Both the position numbers and the translations under genes were made by a program. From DATKPA01 sp051955985 (GTDB lineage: Bacteria; Planctomycetota; Phycisphaerae; WQYP01): a stretch of DNA of 64,000 nt. A model generated the notes under the pieces. It saw nothing but the letters and a program-made list of their open reading frames with translations. It was not told where the DNA came from and searched no databases. This document shows, in pieces, positions 1-8,115 of the stretch (position 1 is its first letter; every line of letters begins with the position of its first letter). The DNA is taken from the NCBI GenBank assembly GCA_051955985.1, contig JBQCGD010000192.1:1-64000 (forward strand). Reading direction: 5' to 3'.

Positions 1-138
1 TTCGGGCCTTCGACCGATTTCGTTGGGTGTCGGTCCATGGCCTTCCGGCCATGGCTACTGAAAGTCGGCCCATTCGGGCCTAGACTGCCCGGCCCAAAGG
101 CCGGGGCTAAACGGGGACATTATTTTGGTGAAGATCAA
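1..138 (-). repeat. Dispersed ~140-base intergenic element, copy A (cut by window edge)
   Basis: Read on the minus strand this stretch shows an ordered set of words: TTGATCTTCACC, ATAATG, CCCGAATGGGCCG, TTTCAGTAGCCATGGCCG, AGGCC, CCCAACGA and AAGGCCCGAA. The same words in the same order occur on the plus strand at 54111-54247. It contains small hairpins: CCATGGCC/GGCCATGG around 35-54 and GGCC/GGCC around 90-105. No coding frame is supported. The homology was found by eye, so the exact ends are uncertain. Confidence 0.6.
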
Positions 139-231
139 TAAACGGCAACCCCGGCCGTTTCACCCGTGGAACCCGGGGCAGGTTTAGATCGGCTTGGGGG
201 GAGGGGTTTACCGCAAAAGGAAAATGGGGTC

Positions 232-260
232 TTGACAATAGTCGTTTAAACAAGTATTAT
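232..260 (+). promoter_or_regulatory. Sigma70-type promoter of the MhqO/MhqD-like pair
   Basis: TTGACA at 232-237 and TATTAT at 255-260 are separated by exactly 17 bases, close to the consensus. Transcription should begin near 267, leaving about 64 bases of leader before the ATG at 331. An in-frame ATG at 259 lies inside the -10 box, so it cannot be the start of this transcript. Confidence 0.85.
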
Positions 261-330
261 GATGTTCGTACTGGATGCCTCGCGGCTCCCGAAGAAGCGG
301 CGGGCGTTCAGCTGGAAAGAAAGGTCTTTT

Positions 331-1353
331 ATGACCACGACTACGACTCAGACGACGGTTCAGAACAGCAGCGGGGCGGCGCCGATTGCGGGGATTCATC
401 ATGTGACGGCGATCACGGGGGATGCGCAGGGGAATATTGATTTTTATACGAAGACGCTCGGGCTGCGCTTCGTGAAGGTGACGATCAATTACGACGATCC
501 GGGTTCGTTTCATTTTTATTATGGCGATGGGCTGGGGCGGCCGGGGACCATCATGACTTATTTTGCGTGGCCCGGTGCGCGCCGTGGGACGGCGGGCGTT
601 GGGCAGGTGAGTGAGACGGCGTTTGCGATTCCGGTGGGGTCGGCGGGGTACTGGAAGGAGCGGCTTGCCACGGTGGCCGGCGGTGCGGAGGTTTCGCAGC
701 GGTTTGGGCAGGCGGTGGTGACGTTTACGGATCCGGAAGGGATGCCGTTGGCGCTGGTGGAGGCGGCGCATGCGGGGAATGAGCGGTATGCGTGGCGACA
801 TGGCGAGGTGCCGGTGGAGCATGCGATTCGCGGGTTCTTTGGTGTGACGCTGACGGAGCTATCCGAGGCGGCGCCGGCGGGGATACTTGTGGATCAGTTT
901 GGCTACAAGGAGGCCGGGCGCGAAGGGAAGCGCGTGCGCTATGAGGCTGTTGGCGATGCGATTGCGCGGGTCGTGGATGTGGTGGTTGTGCCGCGCGGGC
1001 AGGCTCCGGCGATGGGCGGCGGGCAGGTGCATCATGTGGCGTTTCGGACGCCGAGCGATGAGCAGCAGGCGTTGTGGCTGGAGCAGCTCAGGAAGGCGGG
1101 TCGGAATGTGTCGCCGGTGATGGATCGGGATTATTTCCACTCGATTTATTTCCGGGAACCGGGCGGCGTGTTGTTTGAGATTGCGACGGATGCGCCGGGG
1201 ATGACGGTGAACGAGTCCGTTGAAGAATTGGCGACGAAGATTCAGTTGCCGGCGTGGCTGGAGCCGCACCGGGCGCAGGTGGAAGCGGCGTTGCCGAGGA
1301 TTGAGCTGGCGCGGCGGTATGACGGCGTGGCAGCGGAGGAGGCGGGTGCTTGA
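331..1353 (+). CDS. Ring-cleaving dioxygenase / glyoxalase-fold (VOC) protein, MhqO-like
   Basis: The 340-residue protein has two VOC modules. The first begins at GIHHVTAITGD (about residues 21-31). The second has QVHHVAFR near residue 230 and a late VLFEIATD. The two His residues and the Glu in these motifs are the expected divalent-metal ligands. MhqO/YkcA-type proteins are extradiol dioxygenase-like and, in Bacillus, are induced by quinones and catechols. The next gene is an MhqD-like hydrolase, which is the usual partner. The start at 331 is preceded by GGAAAGAAAGG; the upstream in-frame ATG falls in the promoter. The substrate is not known from sequence. Confidence 0.85.
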   Translation: MTTTTTQTTVQNSSGAAPIAGIHHVTAITGDAQGNIDFYTKTLGLRFVKVTINYDDPGSFHFYYGDGLGRPGTIMTYFAWPGARRGTAGVGQVSETAFAIPVGSAGYWKERLATVAGGAEVSQRFGQAVVTFTDPEGMPLALVEAAHAGNERYAWRHGEVPVEHAIRGFFGVTLTELSEAAPAGILVDQFGYKEAGREGKRVRYEAVGDAIARVVDVVVVPRGQAPAMGGGQVHHVAFRTPSDEQQALWLEQLRKAGRNVSPVMDRDYFHSIYFREPGGVLFEIATDAPGMTVNESVEELATKIQLPAWLEPHRAQVEAALPRIELARRYDGVAAEEAGA

Positions 1354-1380
1354 TTCGGAATTCAGAGTTCAGAATTCAGA
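1353..1380 (+). repeat. Heptamer array, ATTCAGA family (4 units)
   Basis: Four consecutive 7-base words, ATTCGGA, ATTCAGA, GTTCAGA and ATTCAGA, begin in the stop codon of the dioxygenase gene. They end just before the ribosome-binding region of the next gene. The same family recurs at 11371-11398. Confidence 0.8.
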
Positions 1381-1400
1381 ATGAGTGCTGGAGACATAAA

Positions 1401-2024
1401 ATGAATACGCTTGGGTTTGAGCATGTGTATGAGGCGGGGGCGGTGCGGGATTCGCGGACGTTGCTGTTGCTGCATGGGACGGGGGGGAATGAGCGGGATT
1501 TGCTGGAGGTTGGGCGATCTCTGGATGCGGGTGCGAATCTGCTGAGTCCGCGTGGGAAGGTGCTGGAGCGCGGGATGCCGCGGTTTTTCAGGCGGTTGGC
1601 GGAGGGTGTGTTTGATGAGAAGGATTTGATTGCGCGGACGCATGAGCTGGCGGATTTTGTGCAGGCGGCTCGAGAAAAATACGGCTTCGATGCTGAGAAG
1701 ATTGTTGCCGTGGGATTTTCGAATGGTGCGAACATTGGTGGTGCGTTGATGCTGCTGCGGCCGGAGGTGCTGAGCGCTGCGGCGTTGTGGCGGCCGATGG
1801 TTCCGCTGGTGCCGGAGAAAGCGCCGGAGCTCGGCGGGAAGCGATTGCTGTTTACGCATGGCGGGTTCGACACGATGGTGAGCGAGGAGCAGCGACGGGA
1901 GTTGTCGCGGATGTTCAAGAGTTACGGAGCGGCGGTGGAGGCGGAGACGTTTCCGACGGGGCACTCGCTGACGACGCAGGACATTCTGATGACGCAGCGG
2001 TGGTTGCGGGGAGGGAGTGCCTAG
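1401..2024 (+). CDS. Alpha/beta-hydrolase carboxylesterase, MhqD/YpfH-like
   Basis: This 207-residue protein is of the phospholipase/carboxylesterase family. The catalytic triad is readable: Ser107 in GFSNGAN, Asp157 in THGGFDTMV and His188 in PTGHS. LLLHGTGGN near residue 23 forms the oxyanion region. In Bacillus, MhqD is a hydrolase co-regulated with the MhqO dioxygenase, and the arrangement is the same here. The ATG at 1401 is chosen because GGAG lies 8 bases upstream; 17 extra upstream codons would come from the heptamer repeat and look non-coding. The native ester substrate is unknown. Confidence 0.85.
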   Translation: MNTLGFEHVYEAGAVRDSRTLLLLHGTGGNERDLLEVGRSLDAGANLLSPRGKVLERGMPRFFRRLAEGVFDEKDLIARTHELADFVQAAREKYGFDAEKIVAVGFSNGANIGGALMLLRPEVLSAAALWRPMVPLVPEKAPELGGKRLLFTHGGFDTMVSEEQRRELSRMFKSYGAAVEAETFPTGHSLTTQDILMTQRWLRGGSA

Positions 2025-2054
2025 CGTTGGGCTGCTCTGTTCTTGATCGGATTA

Positions 2055-2072
2055 GCCGACGAGGGCGTCGGC
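2055..2072 (+). other. Short intergenic hairpin
   Basis: GCCGACG AGGG CGTCGGC is a perfect 7-bp stem with a 4-base loop, 30 bases after the esterase stop. No T-tract follows, so it is not a standard intrinsic terminator. It resembles the small hairpin words seen in other gaps of this window. Confidence 0.6.
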
Positions 2073-2116
2073 TCCACTGACTGGAAGTGCGCGGCGGGAT
2101 TTTGCACAATGGCCGG

Positions 2117-2866
2117 ATGCTGAAAGTTTTGAAACGGTCGTTGACGCAATGGCAGCGGTTGCAGGAATCCATTGCTTCCTGCAACCGCTGCCCGCGTTTG
2201 CGTGAGCATTGCATTCAGATTGGGGAGGTGAAGCGGGCGGCGTATCGGGGGGAGACGTACTGGGCGCGGCCGGTGCCGAATTTGGGGGATCCTTCGGCGC
2301 GGTTACTGATTCTTGGGCTGGCGCCGGGAGCGCATGGGGCGAATCGGACGGGGCGGCTGTTTACGGGGGACAAGTCGGGGGATTTTTTATTTGAGGCGAT
2401 GCATGCGGAGGGGTTCTGCAACCAGCCGACGTCGGTGCATCGGGAGGATGGGCTGGAGTTGATTGATTGTTTGATCACGGGGGCGGCGCATTGTGCACCG
2501 CCGGGGAACAAGCCGACGCCGGAGGAGATTGGGAATTGCCGGTCGTTTCTGGACGCGACGTTTGACGCGATGCCGGCGTTGCGGGAGGGGACGGGCGGGG
2601 TGCTGGTGCTGGGGAAGATTGCGTTTGATGCGGCACTGGCGTTTTACAAGCGGCGGGGGTGGGCGGCGGGGGCGGAGGAGAAGCCGGTGTTTGCGCACGG
2701 GGCGTTGTATCGGTTCAAGGCCGCGCCGTTTTTATTGTGCACGTATCATCCGTCGCAGCAAAACACGTTTACGGGGAAGCTGACGCAGCCGATGTTGCGG
2801 GCGGTTTTTGGGAAGGCGCGTGCGGAAATCGACGAGCAGATGAAGCGTCAGATGCGGCGGTCGTGA
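2117..2866 (+). CDS. Family 5 uracil-DNA glycosylase (UDGb type)
   Basis: This enzyme removes uracil, and usually other deaminated bases, from DNA for base-excision repair. The 249-residue protein has Cys22, Cys25 and Cys32 (SCNRCPRLREHC) with a further Cys cluster around CLITGAAHC, as expected for the [4Fe-4S] site. The active-site motif GLAPGAHGANRTGR lies at about 67-80, with a late CTYHPSQQNT motif. The HG after GLAPGA, where family 4 has a Glu/Asn context, points to UDGb. A GTG at 2087 in frame is an alternative start. The 3' end overlaps the convergent desaturase gene by 19 bases. Confidence 0.88.
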   Translation: MLKVLKRSLTQWQRLQESIASCNRCPRLREHCIQIGEVKRAAYRGETYWARPVPNLGDPSARLLILGLAPGAHGANRTGRLFTGDKSGDFLFEAMHAEGFCNQPTSVHREDGLELIDCLITGAAHCAPPGNKPTPEEIGNCRSFLDATFDAMPALREGTGGVLVLGKIAFDAALAFYKRRGWAAGAEEKPVFAHGALYRFKAAPFLLCTYHPSQQNTFTGKLTQPMLRAVFGKARAEIDEQMKRQMRRS

Positions 2867-3840
2867 ATCCAACTGAAGGCGATCGGGGGCTGGGCGGCGA
2901 GGCTGGCGCGGATTTCTTCGGCATAGGCGGAATAGCGTTCGGCCTGGCGGCAGAGGTATTCCTGAGCCTTGGCGGCGGGGCCGGAGACGATGCGACCGGC
3001 GATGTTCCAGACCTGGACGAGGTGATCAATGATGGCGGCGTAGTCGTGGACGGTATAGACGCCGCTGCGTTGGGCGACGACGGCGAAGTGGTCGAAGAGG
3101 TCGGGGTCTTTGCCGTCGTACATGAGGCGGCCGGGCATGGCGATGATGCCGCGGAGCATGCTGCGGAAGGCGAGGATGCCGCCGCTGGGGTCGATTTCCA
3201 TGACCCGGCGCATCATTTTGGTGTAGAAGGCTTCGTGGCGGGATTCATCGCCGGCGATGCGCTGGCAGATTTTTGCGAGGTAGGTGTCGCCCTGGGCGGC
3301 GACCAATTTACCGACGTTGCGGTGGGAGATTTTGGTGGCGCGTTCCTGGAAGGAGGTGTAGATGAGGCCGTTGTAGGGGTCGGGGTAGGCCTTGGGGTTG
3401 AAGCCGTTGGCGATGAGGTGGTTGACGGTGACTTCAACGGCACGCATGTTGACGCGGCCGGTGAGGCGGAGGTAGGCGTTGAGGAGGTCGCCGTGGCGGT
3501 TTTCCTCGGCGGTCCAGCCGCGGAGCCAGACGGCCCAGGGGGAGGTGTTGTCGCCTTCGTAATCCTGGGCGATGTTGTTGAGGGAGACGGAATAGCTGGG
3601 GAGGGCCTCTTCGGTGACCATGTCGCCGACGAGGACGACGAGGAGTTCGTCGGGGATTTCGCGGGAGCGTTGGCGGAAGTCGTCGATTTGTTCGTGCCAG
3701 TTTTCGGCGGAGAGGTCGGGGAGGTAATCGGTGGGCTGCCAGGTTTTGTCGACGTCGCCGAGGAAGTTGAGGTTCTCGCCGACGAAGGGCTGCATGCTCC
3801 GGAGAATTTCCTGGTGCTCGGAAAAGAGGTGATTGGCCAC
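2848..3840 (-). CDS. Soluble acyl-[acyl-carrier-protein] desaturase (ferritin-like diiron)
   Basis: This enzyme introduces a cis double bond into saturated acyl-ACP using O2 and ferredoxin-type electrons. The 330-residue protein has the complete diiron ligand set: Glu78 (VTEEALP), the EENRHGD motif at 112-118, Glu166 (FQERAT) and DESRHE at 198-203. Long stretches match the plant plastid stearoyl-ACP Delta9 desaturase pattern, including LMYDG.D..LFDHF, GVYT..DYA and a terminal FSWI.DR. The GTG start at 3840 has AGGA five bases upstream; an extension to 4038 would run through the promoter of the divergent RRM gene and looks non-coding. The gene is cytoplasmic and monocistronic. Regiospecificity cannot be told. 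Confidence 0.93.
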   Translation of the reverse strand: MANHLFSEHQEILRSMQPFVGENLNFLGDVDKTWQPTDYLPDLSAENWHEQIDDFRQRSREIPDELLVVLVGDMVTEEALPSYSVSLNNIAQDYEGDNTSPWAVWLRGWTAEENRHGDLLNAYLRLTGRVNMRAVEVTVNHLIANGFNPKAYPDPYNGLIYTSFQERATKISHRNVGKLVAAQGDTYLAKICQRIAGDESRHEAFYTKMMRRVMEIDPSGGILAFRSMLRGIIAMPGRLMYDGKDPDLFDHFAVVAQRSGVYTVHDYAAIIDHLVQVWNIAGRIVSGPAAKAQEYLCRQAERYSAYAEEIRASLAAQPPIAFSWIHDRRI

Positions 3841-4031
3841 GGCAATCCTGACGCAAATACAGATATCGCGTCCGGTCCCCACGGGATCAACGCAGCATGC
3901 CGAGGGTAGCAGAGCCGGGGGTTGAAAGATAGCTCCAGGCAACGGCGAGGCCGAACGTTTTTCCGCAGCAATGGTTAGCTTTGGCCAGCGACGAATCAGG
4001 CATGAAACCCGGGATGGGGAATGAGGGGGGT

Positions 4032-4060
4032 TTGTCATGTCGGGCGCGGGGTGCTAAGAT
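4032..4060 (+). promoter_or_regulatory. Promoter of the RRM protein gene
   Basis: TTGTCA (4032-4037), a 17-base spacer and an extended -10 TGCTAAGAT (TAAGAT at 4055-4060) form a good sigma70-type promoter. The implied leader before the ATG at 4222 is about 155 bases. This is long, as often seen for cold-induced RNA-binding proteins. The 3841-4221 gap holds this promoter and leader and no other recognised feature. Confidence 0.72.
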
Positions 4061-4221
4061 AATCGTGTTAGTGTTCGTGCGAGTCCAGGTCTGCGACGGT
4101 CGTTCACGTCTTCCCACCTCTTCTCAATCGCCCATCTATCTTTTAGGCCGGAATGTCGGTCTCTTTCACCTCGATCTTGAAAGTAAAATGCAGATCGCTG
4201 CCCACCCTTTTGGAGAAACAA

Positions 4222-4548
4222 ATGGGCAAGAAATTGTACGTTGGCAACCTTCCCTACAGCGTGGACCAGTCCGCGTTGGAGCAGATGTTTGCCCCCCACG
4301 GCACCGTTGAGAGCGCGCAGATCATCACCGATCGCGACAGCGGTCGTTCGAAGGGTTTTGGCTTTGTCGAAATGAGCTCCGATGCTGAAGCGCAGGCTGC
4401 GATTGCGGCGCTGAACGGCCAGGACAATGGCGGTCGTCCGCTGACCGTCAACGAAGCGAAGCCCCGTGAAGAACGTCCCCGCAGCTTCGGCGGCGGTGGC
4501 GGCGGTGGTTACGGTGGCGGGAACCGCGGCGGCGGCCGTCGCTTCTAA
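4222..4548 (+). CDS. RRM-domain RNA-binding protein with Gly-rich tail
   Basis: This 108-residue protein carries one RNA recognition motif: RNP2 is LYVGNL (5-10) and RNP1 is KGFGFVEM (44-51). It ends in a Gly/Arg-rich tail from about residue 92. Bacterial proteins of this shape (Rbp family) bind single-stranded RNA and are often cold-responsive. The start at 4222 has GGAGA eight bases upstream and begins directly with the RRM fold. A strong bidirectional terminator follows 18 bases after the stop. Confidence 0.93.
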   Translation: MGKKLYVGNLPYSVDQSALEQMFAPHGTVESAQIITDRDSGRSKGFGFVEMSSDAEAQAAIAALNGQDNGGRPLTVNEAKPREERPRSFGGGGGGGYGGGNRGGGRRF

Positions 4549-4565
4549 ACCGGCAGCCAACAAAA

Positions 4566-4613
4566 AAGGCCCGCATCGTCCTCACGGATTGATGCGGGCC
4601 TTCTGCATTTTTG
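4566..4613. terminator. Bidirectional intrinsic terminator
   Basis: A perfect 12-bp stem (4566-4577 with 4591-4602, arm AAGGCCCGCATC) has a 13-base loop. On the plus strand it is followed by a T5 run. On the minus strand it is followed by T6 immediately after the stem. It serves both the RRM gene and the convergent PEP-CTERM gene. Confidence 0.9.
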
Positions 4614-4624
4614 CAGAGGATTTT

Positions 4625-5575
4625 TTAGCGCCGACGCCGGCGAATCAGGCCAAGGGCCCCGACCGCGAGCACGCCCAGGGATGCCGGCTCCGGCGCCGCA
4701 AGCGAGTTGGTCGCGTAGAGCGAATTTTCTTCGTTCGCCGAAAGGGCATGATCGAAGATGTACATCTCATCGAGCTGACCGGAAAGGATCTGGCCGCCAT
4801 TGGTTTTGAAGCCGATCTCCATGGTGGACGCGGTGCTGAATCGCAGGGCCGCGTTTCCTGTGACGGTTGTCGTGTACGCCTGCGTGCCGTCGAAGTACAT
4901 CGTGAAGGTGCCCGAGGTCGTGTCGGAGGCGTTCCACGCCCAGGCGATTTGGTGCCAGGTATCGGGCGAAAGGCTTGCCGAAGGCTCGTAGTGGTTCACG
5001 ATCGTTGTGCCGTCGGTATTCACAAGATCAGCATACATGTCGTTAACGTTCGTCGAGTTGTTGTAACCGACAAACATGAGGAACGAGTTCTGGGTGGCGG
5101 GGCTGGCCCAATCGGTGAGCAATGGGGCGTAAAGCTTGTGCGTGGAGCTGCTCGCCCAGTCGGCCGGGAGTTTCATCCAGGCAGAAACAGTGAAACTCGT
5201 TGCCACGGGACCGCCGCTGGTGGATTCCATGCCGCTCACGAGCGGAATCGAGAGATAGCTGCCGTTGGTCGTACCGCTGGTCTCGTTGTTGTTGTTGAAC
5301 TGCGCGGCGCCGGTATCGGTATAGCCGGTGAACGTCGGCATGCCGGTGGCGGCTTGTGTGATGCTGGTTCCGGTGCCGTTGTTCACAACTGTTGCGGTGT
5401 AGCCGTTGCCCGAGTCGTCAGCATATGACAGCACATTCCCGGACCCATCCGTGTTCGGATTATTGAACGACCAGTAAGCAAGCGTGCCGGCACGTGCCGA
5501 ATTTCCGAGGCACGCTGCCGCGGTCAATGCGGCACCAGCGCAAATCGCCCGGCTATTTCTCCAATGACAAGACAT
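4625..5575 (-). CDS. PEP-CTERM exported protein with LamG/concanavalin-like domain
   Basis: The 316-residue protein has an N-terminal signal peptide ending near ARAG (residue 29). A LamG-type jelly-roll follows: LAYWSFNN at the start, SFTVSAWMKLP in the middle, then DTWHQIAWAWN, FTMYFDG, and GQLDEMYIFDHALSANE near the end. A PEP-CTERM sorting tag closes it: APEPASLGVLAVGALGL then five Arg. Such tags are processed by exosortase/archaeosortase-like enzymes in envelope export; no exosortase is in the window. AAGGAGG five bases before the ATG is a strong ribosome site. The carbohydrate or protein ligand is unknown. Confidence 0.9.
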   Translation of the reverse strand: MSCHWRNSRAICAGAALTAAACLGNSARAGTLAYWSFNNPNTDGSGNVLSYADDSGNGYTATVVNNGTGTSITQAATGMPTFTGYTDTGAAQFNNNNETSGTTNGSYLSIPLVSGMESTSGGPVATSFTVSAWMKLPADWASSSTHKLYAPLLTDWASPATQNSFLMFVGYNNSTNVNDMYADLVNTDGTTIVNHYEPSASLSPDTWHQIAWAWNASDTTSGTFTMYFDGTQAYTTTVTGNAALRFSTASTMEIGFKTNGGQILSGQLDEMYIFDHALSANEENSLYATNSLAAPEPASLGVLAVGALGLIRRRRR

Positions 5576-5920
5576 GCATCCTCCTTCAAAACAGAACCCG
5601 GGCCAACGCGCCCGTAAAAAACAGTGAGACGTGTATTTGCCCCATCAGACATGCAGCTTTACCCCGTCGACGACGTGGCGAGCTGTTGAATCGGGGTCCG
5701 ATCTCGGCTCCGATTTCCCCAACTATGACCCGAGGATGGCGAAAAACAAAAAGAAACTTTCTGTTTCACGGGATATTTATTCGCGGTCGCAATTAGTGAT
5801 CGGTGTAATGTTTTGCAGCAGCATTTGTGTGATTTCCGCGTTCTCTGGCTGCTTTCCGGGACGCCTCGCCTCTGGAATTGCTACAATGAATCGCTCACAA
5901 TTTTTCATAAATGAGAAGCA
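5576..5920. other. Divergent intergenic region with mnmA extended -10 promoter
   Basis: No gene is supported in these 345 bases. For mnmA the best signal is an extended -10, TGCTACAAT (TACAAT at 5882-5887), without a good -35, giving a leader of about 27 bases. The part from 5730 to 5920 is clearly richer in A+T than the flanks. No convincing promoter was seen for the minus-strand LamG gene. Confidence 0.5.
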
Positions 5921-7108
5921 ATGGGGCGTTCGAAAAAAGTTGTTGTCGCCATGTCCGGAGGAGTGGATTCTTCAGTCGCTGCTGCGCTTTTGCAGAAGCA
6001 GGGGTATGACTGCGTCGGCGTGTTCATGCGGCTGGGGAATGATCCGGCGGATTTGACGGATGCGGATGTGGAGCTGATTGCGTGCTCGCCGGAGAAGCGG
6101 GCGCAGCATGAGGCGGAGATGAAGAATCCGCAGAAGAAGCCCGCGAAGGCGCATCACCAGGGGTGCTGTTCTTCGAGCGATGCGGCGGATGCGCGGTATG
6201 TGGCGGGGCTGCTGGATATTCCGTTTTATGCGTTGAATTTCCAGCATGATTTTGGCGGGATCATTGATTACTTTGTGCGGGAGTACAACCGGGGGCGAAC
6301 GCCGAACCCTTGCGTGCGGTGCAATGAGTATTTGAAGTTTGGGAAGCTGTCGCGGTATGCGAAGGCGATCGGGGCGGATTATGTGGCAACGGGGCATTAT
6401 GCGCGGATTGTGCATGGGGAAGATCGGGAACCGCGGTTGATGCGGGGGTTGGATACGAAAAAGGATCAGTCGTACGTGTTGTTCGGGGTGCCGCGGGGGG
6501 AGTTGGGGCACATGCTGTTGCCGATTGGGGAGATGGAGAAGGCGGACGTGCGGCGGATGGCGGAGGAGTTGGGATTGCCGGTGTTTAACAAGCCGGACTC
6601 GCAGGAGATCTGCTTTGTGCCGGACAATGATTATGCGGGGCTGGTGCAGCGGAAGTCGCCGGAGACGGTGCGGCCTGGCACATTCGTCGACACCGAAGGG
6701 AAGACGATTGGGGAGCATGGGGGGCATCAGCGGTTTACGATCGGGCAGCGGAAGGGGATCGGGCTGGCGTTTGGGTATCCGATTTATGTGACGGGGATTG
6801 ATCCGGAAGCGAACACGGTGACGCTGGGGAAAAAGGAGGATCTGCTGCACCGGTCGCTGGTGGCGCGGGAGGTGAATTGGATTGTGGGCGGGGCGGAGGG
6901 GCCGGTGGAGCCGCTGCGGTGCCGGGCGAAGGTGCGGTACAACTCGGAGCCGCTGCCGGCGACGGCGTTGATGACGGCGGCGGATCATCTGGCGGTGCGG
7001 TTTGATGAGCCGGTGCTGGCGATTACGCCGGGGCAGGCGGTTGTCTGTTATGATCTGGAGTCAGAGCGGCTCCTTGGCGGGGGCTGGATTGATACCGTGA
7101 GCGAGTGA
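5921..7108 (+). CDS. mnmA: tRNA-specific 2-thiouridylase MnmA
   Basis: MnmA activates U34 of Lys/Glu/Gln tRNAs with ATP and inserts sulfur relayed from a cysteine desulfurase. The 395-residue protein has the PP-loop SGGVDS (12-17), the catalytic pair Cys130 (NPCVRCN) and Cys230 (QEICFVP), and the tRNA-binding FTIGQRKGIGL segment. Residues of about 42-80 form a charged insertion (Lys/Glu-rich) before a Cys-Cys dipeptide at 81-82, longer than in E. coli MnmA. The ATG at 5921 follows AGAAG. The GT9 gene follows 56 bases downstream and may be co-transcribed. Confidence 0.95.
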   Translation: MGRSKKVVVAMSGGVDSSVAAALLQKQGYDCVGVFMRLGNDPADLTDADVELIACSPEKRAQHEAEMKNPQKKPAKAHHQGCCSSSDAADARYVAGLLDIPFYALNFQHDFGGIIDYFVREYNRGRTPNPCVRCNEYLKFGKLSRYAKAIGADYVATGHYARIVHGEDREPRLMRGLDTKKDQSYVLFGVPRGELGHMLLPIGEMEKADVRRMAEELGLPVFNKPDSQEICFVPDNDYAGLVQRKSPETVRPGTFVDTEGKTIGEHGGHQRFTIGQRKGIGLAFGYPIYVTGIDPEANTVTLGKKEDLLHRSLVAREVNWIVGGAEGPVEPLRCRAKVRYNSEPLPATALMTAADHLAVRFDEPVLAITPGQAVVCYDLESERLLGGGWIDTVSE

Positions 7109-7164
7109 GCGGCGAGTTGCCGGCTGGTGGCATCCGCATGTGAGGGCAGGAGGCGGCGAGCCCG

Positions 7165-8109
7165 GTGGTTCGTATTACGATTGTTCATCAAGGGGCGCTG
7201 GGGGATACGTTTCTGCTGATTCCGCTGTTTCGGTCGTTGCGGCAGCGGTTTGCATCGGCGGGGGGTTCGCAGATCACGGTGGTGACGCGGACGAACCTGG
7301 GGCAGATGTTGATGCTGCTGGGGTTTGTCGATGCGCATGCGTCGGCGGATGACCGGGAGCACACGATGTGGTTTGCGGCGCCGGATGGATTGCATCCGAA
7401 TTCGATGCCGGCGTGGGCGCATTGCGATTTGCTGATTTCGTTTGTTTCCAACGGCAACGATGCGTGGGCGCGGAATGCGAAGATTGCGGTGCAGCCGGGG
7501 GCGTCGGGGTATTGGCAGGTGGAGACGCCGTTGCTTTTTGTGGAGCCAAAGCCGCCGGCGGATTTTGTGGGGCATGTGACGGAGTGGCATCGGCGGCAGT
7601 TGGAGGCGTTGGATTTGTATGAGCCCCCCCTACCGCTGCCGCGGGTGAATCCGGACGGGGCGATTGTGATTCATCCGGGGTCGGGGAGCGATGCAAAGTG
7701 CTGGCCGCGGGAGAAGTTCCTGGGGCTGGCGCGGGCGTTGAAGCGGAATGGGATTATTCCGACATTGATTCTGGGGGAGGCGGAGGAGGATCGCTGGGGG
7801 AAGGCGGTGGTGAAGGGGTTGCAGGAGGAGTTTCCGTGGTATCTGCACATGGGGTTGTACGAGCTGGCGGAGCGGCTGGGGCGGGCGCGGTTGTACGTGG
7901 GGAATGATTCGGGGGTGTCGCATGCGGCGGGGGCGATGGGGGTGCCGACGATCGTGCTGTTTGGGCCGTCGAACGATCGGCAGTGGATGCCGGTGGGCCC
8001 GGGGGTGAAGGTGTTGCGGGCGGAGCCGCCGCATGAGAAGGAGCTGGCGATGCTGGAGGAGGGGGTGGTGCTGGGGGAGATGCTGGCGGAGCTGCGGAAG
8101 ATTGATTGA
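7165..8109 (+). CDS. Glycosyltransferase family 9 (heptosyltransferase-like)
   Basis: This 314-residue protein has the GT9 (GT-B fold) layout. It starts MVRITIVHQGALGDTFLLIPL, a classical N-terminal GxxGD signature. VIHPGSGSDAKCWP lies near residue 168, and YVGNDSGVSHAAGAMGVPTIVLFGPS near residue 250 is the sugar-nucleotide binding region. GT9 enzymes add heptose or related sugars to lipopolysaccharide core. The donor here is not predictable. The GTG start has AGGAGG 12 bases upstream. Confidence 0.87.
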   Translation: MVRITIVHQGALGDTFLLIPLFRSLRQRFASAGGSQITVVTRTNLGQMLMLLGFVDAHASADDREHTMWFAAPDGLHPNSMPAWAHCDLLISFVSNGNDAWARNAKIAVQPGASGYWQVETPLLFVEPKPPADFVGHVTEWHRRQLEALDLYEPPLPLPRVNPDGAIVIHPGSGSDAKCWPREKFLGLARALKRNGIIPTLILGEAEEDRWGKAVVKGLQEEFPWYLHMGLYELAERLGRARLYVGNDSGVSHAAGAMGVPTIVLFGPSNDRQWMPVGPGVKVLRAEPPHEKELAMLEEGVVLGEMLAELRKID

Positions 8110-8115
8110 GAACGG

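Noticed and set aside
259..330. ATG at 259 as start of the dioxygenase gene
   Set aside because: It lies within the TATTAT -10 box of a near-perfect promoter, so it cannot be in the mRNA.
1353..1380. Heptamer arrays as microsatellite sequencing artefacts
   Set aside because: Units are degenerate, several unrelated families share the same 7-base period, and they occur at defined positions relative to genes.
2659..3909. Long open frame on the plus strand (416 codons)
   Set aside because: It is antisense to the desaturase gene, which has complete diiron motifs. The frame stays open because of G-rich third positions; its product is a low-complexity Gly/Val/Asp string.
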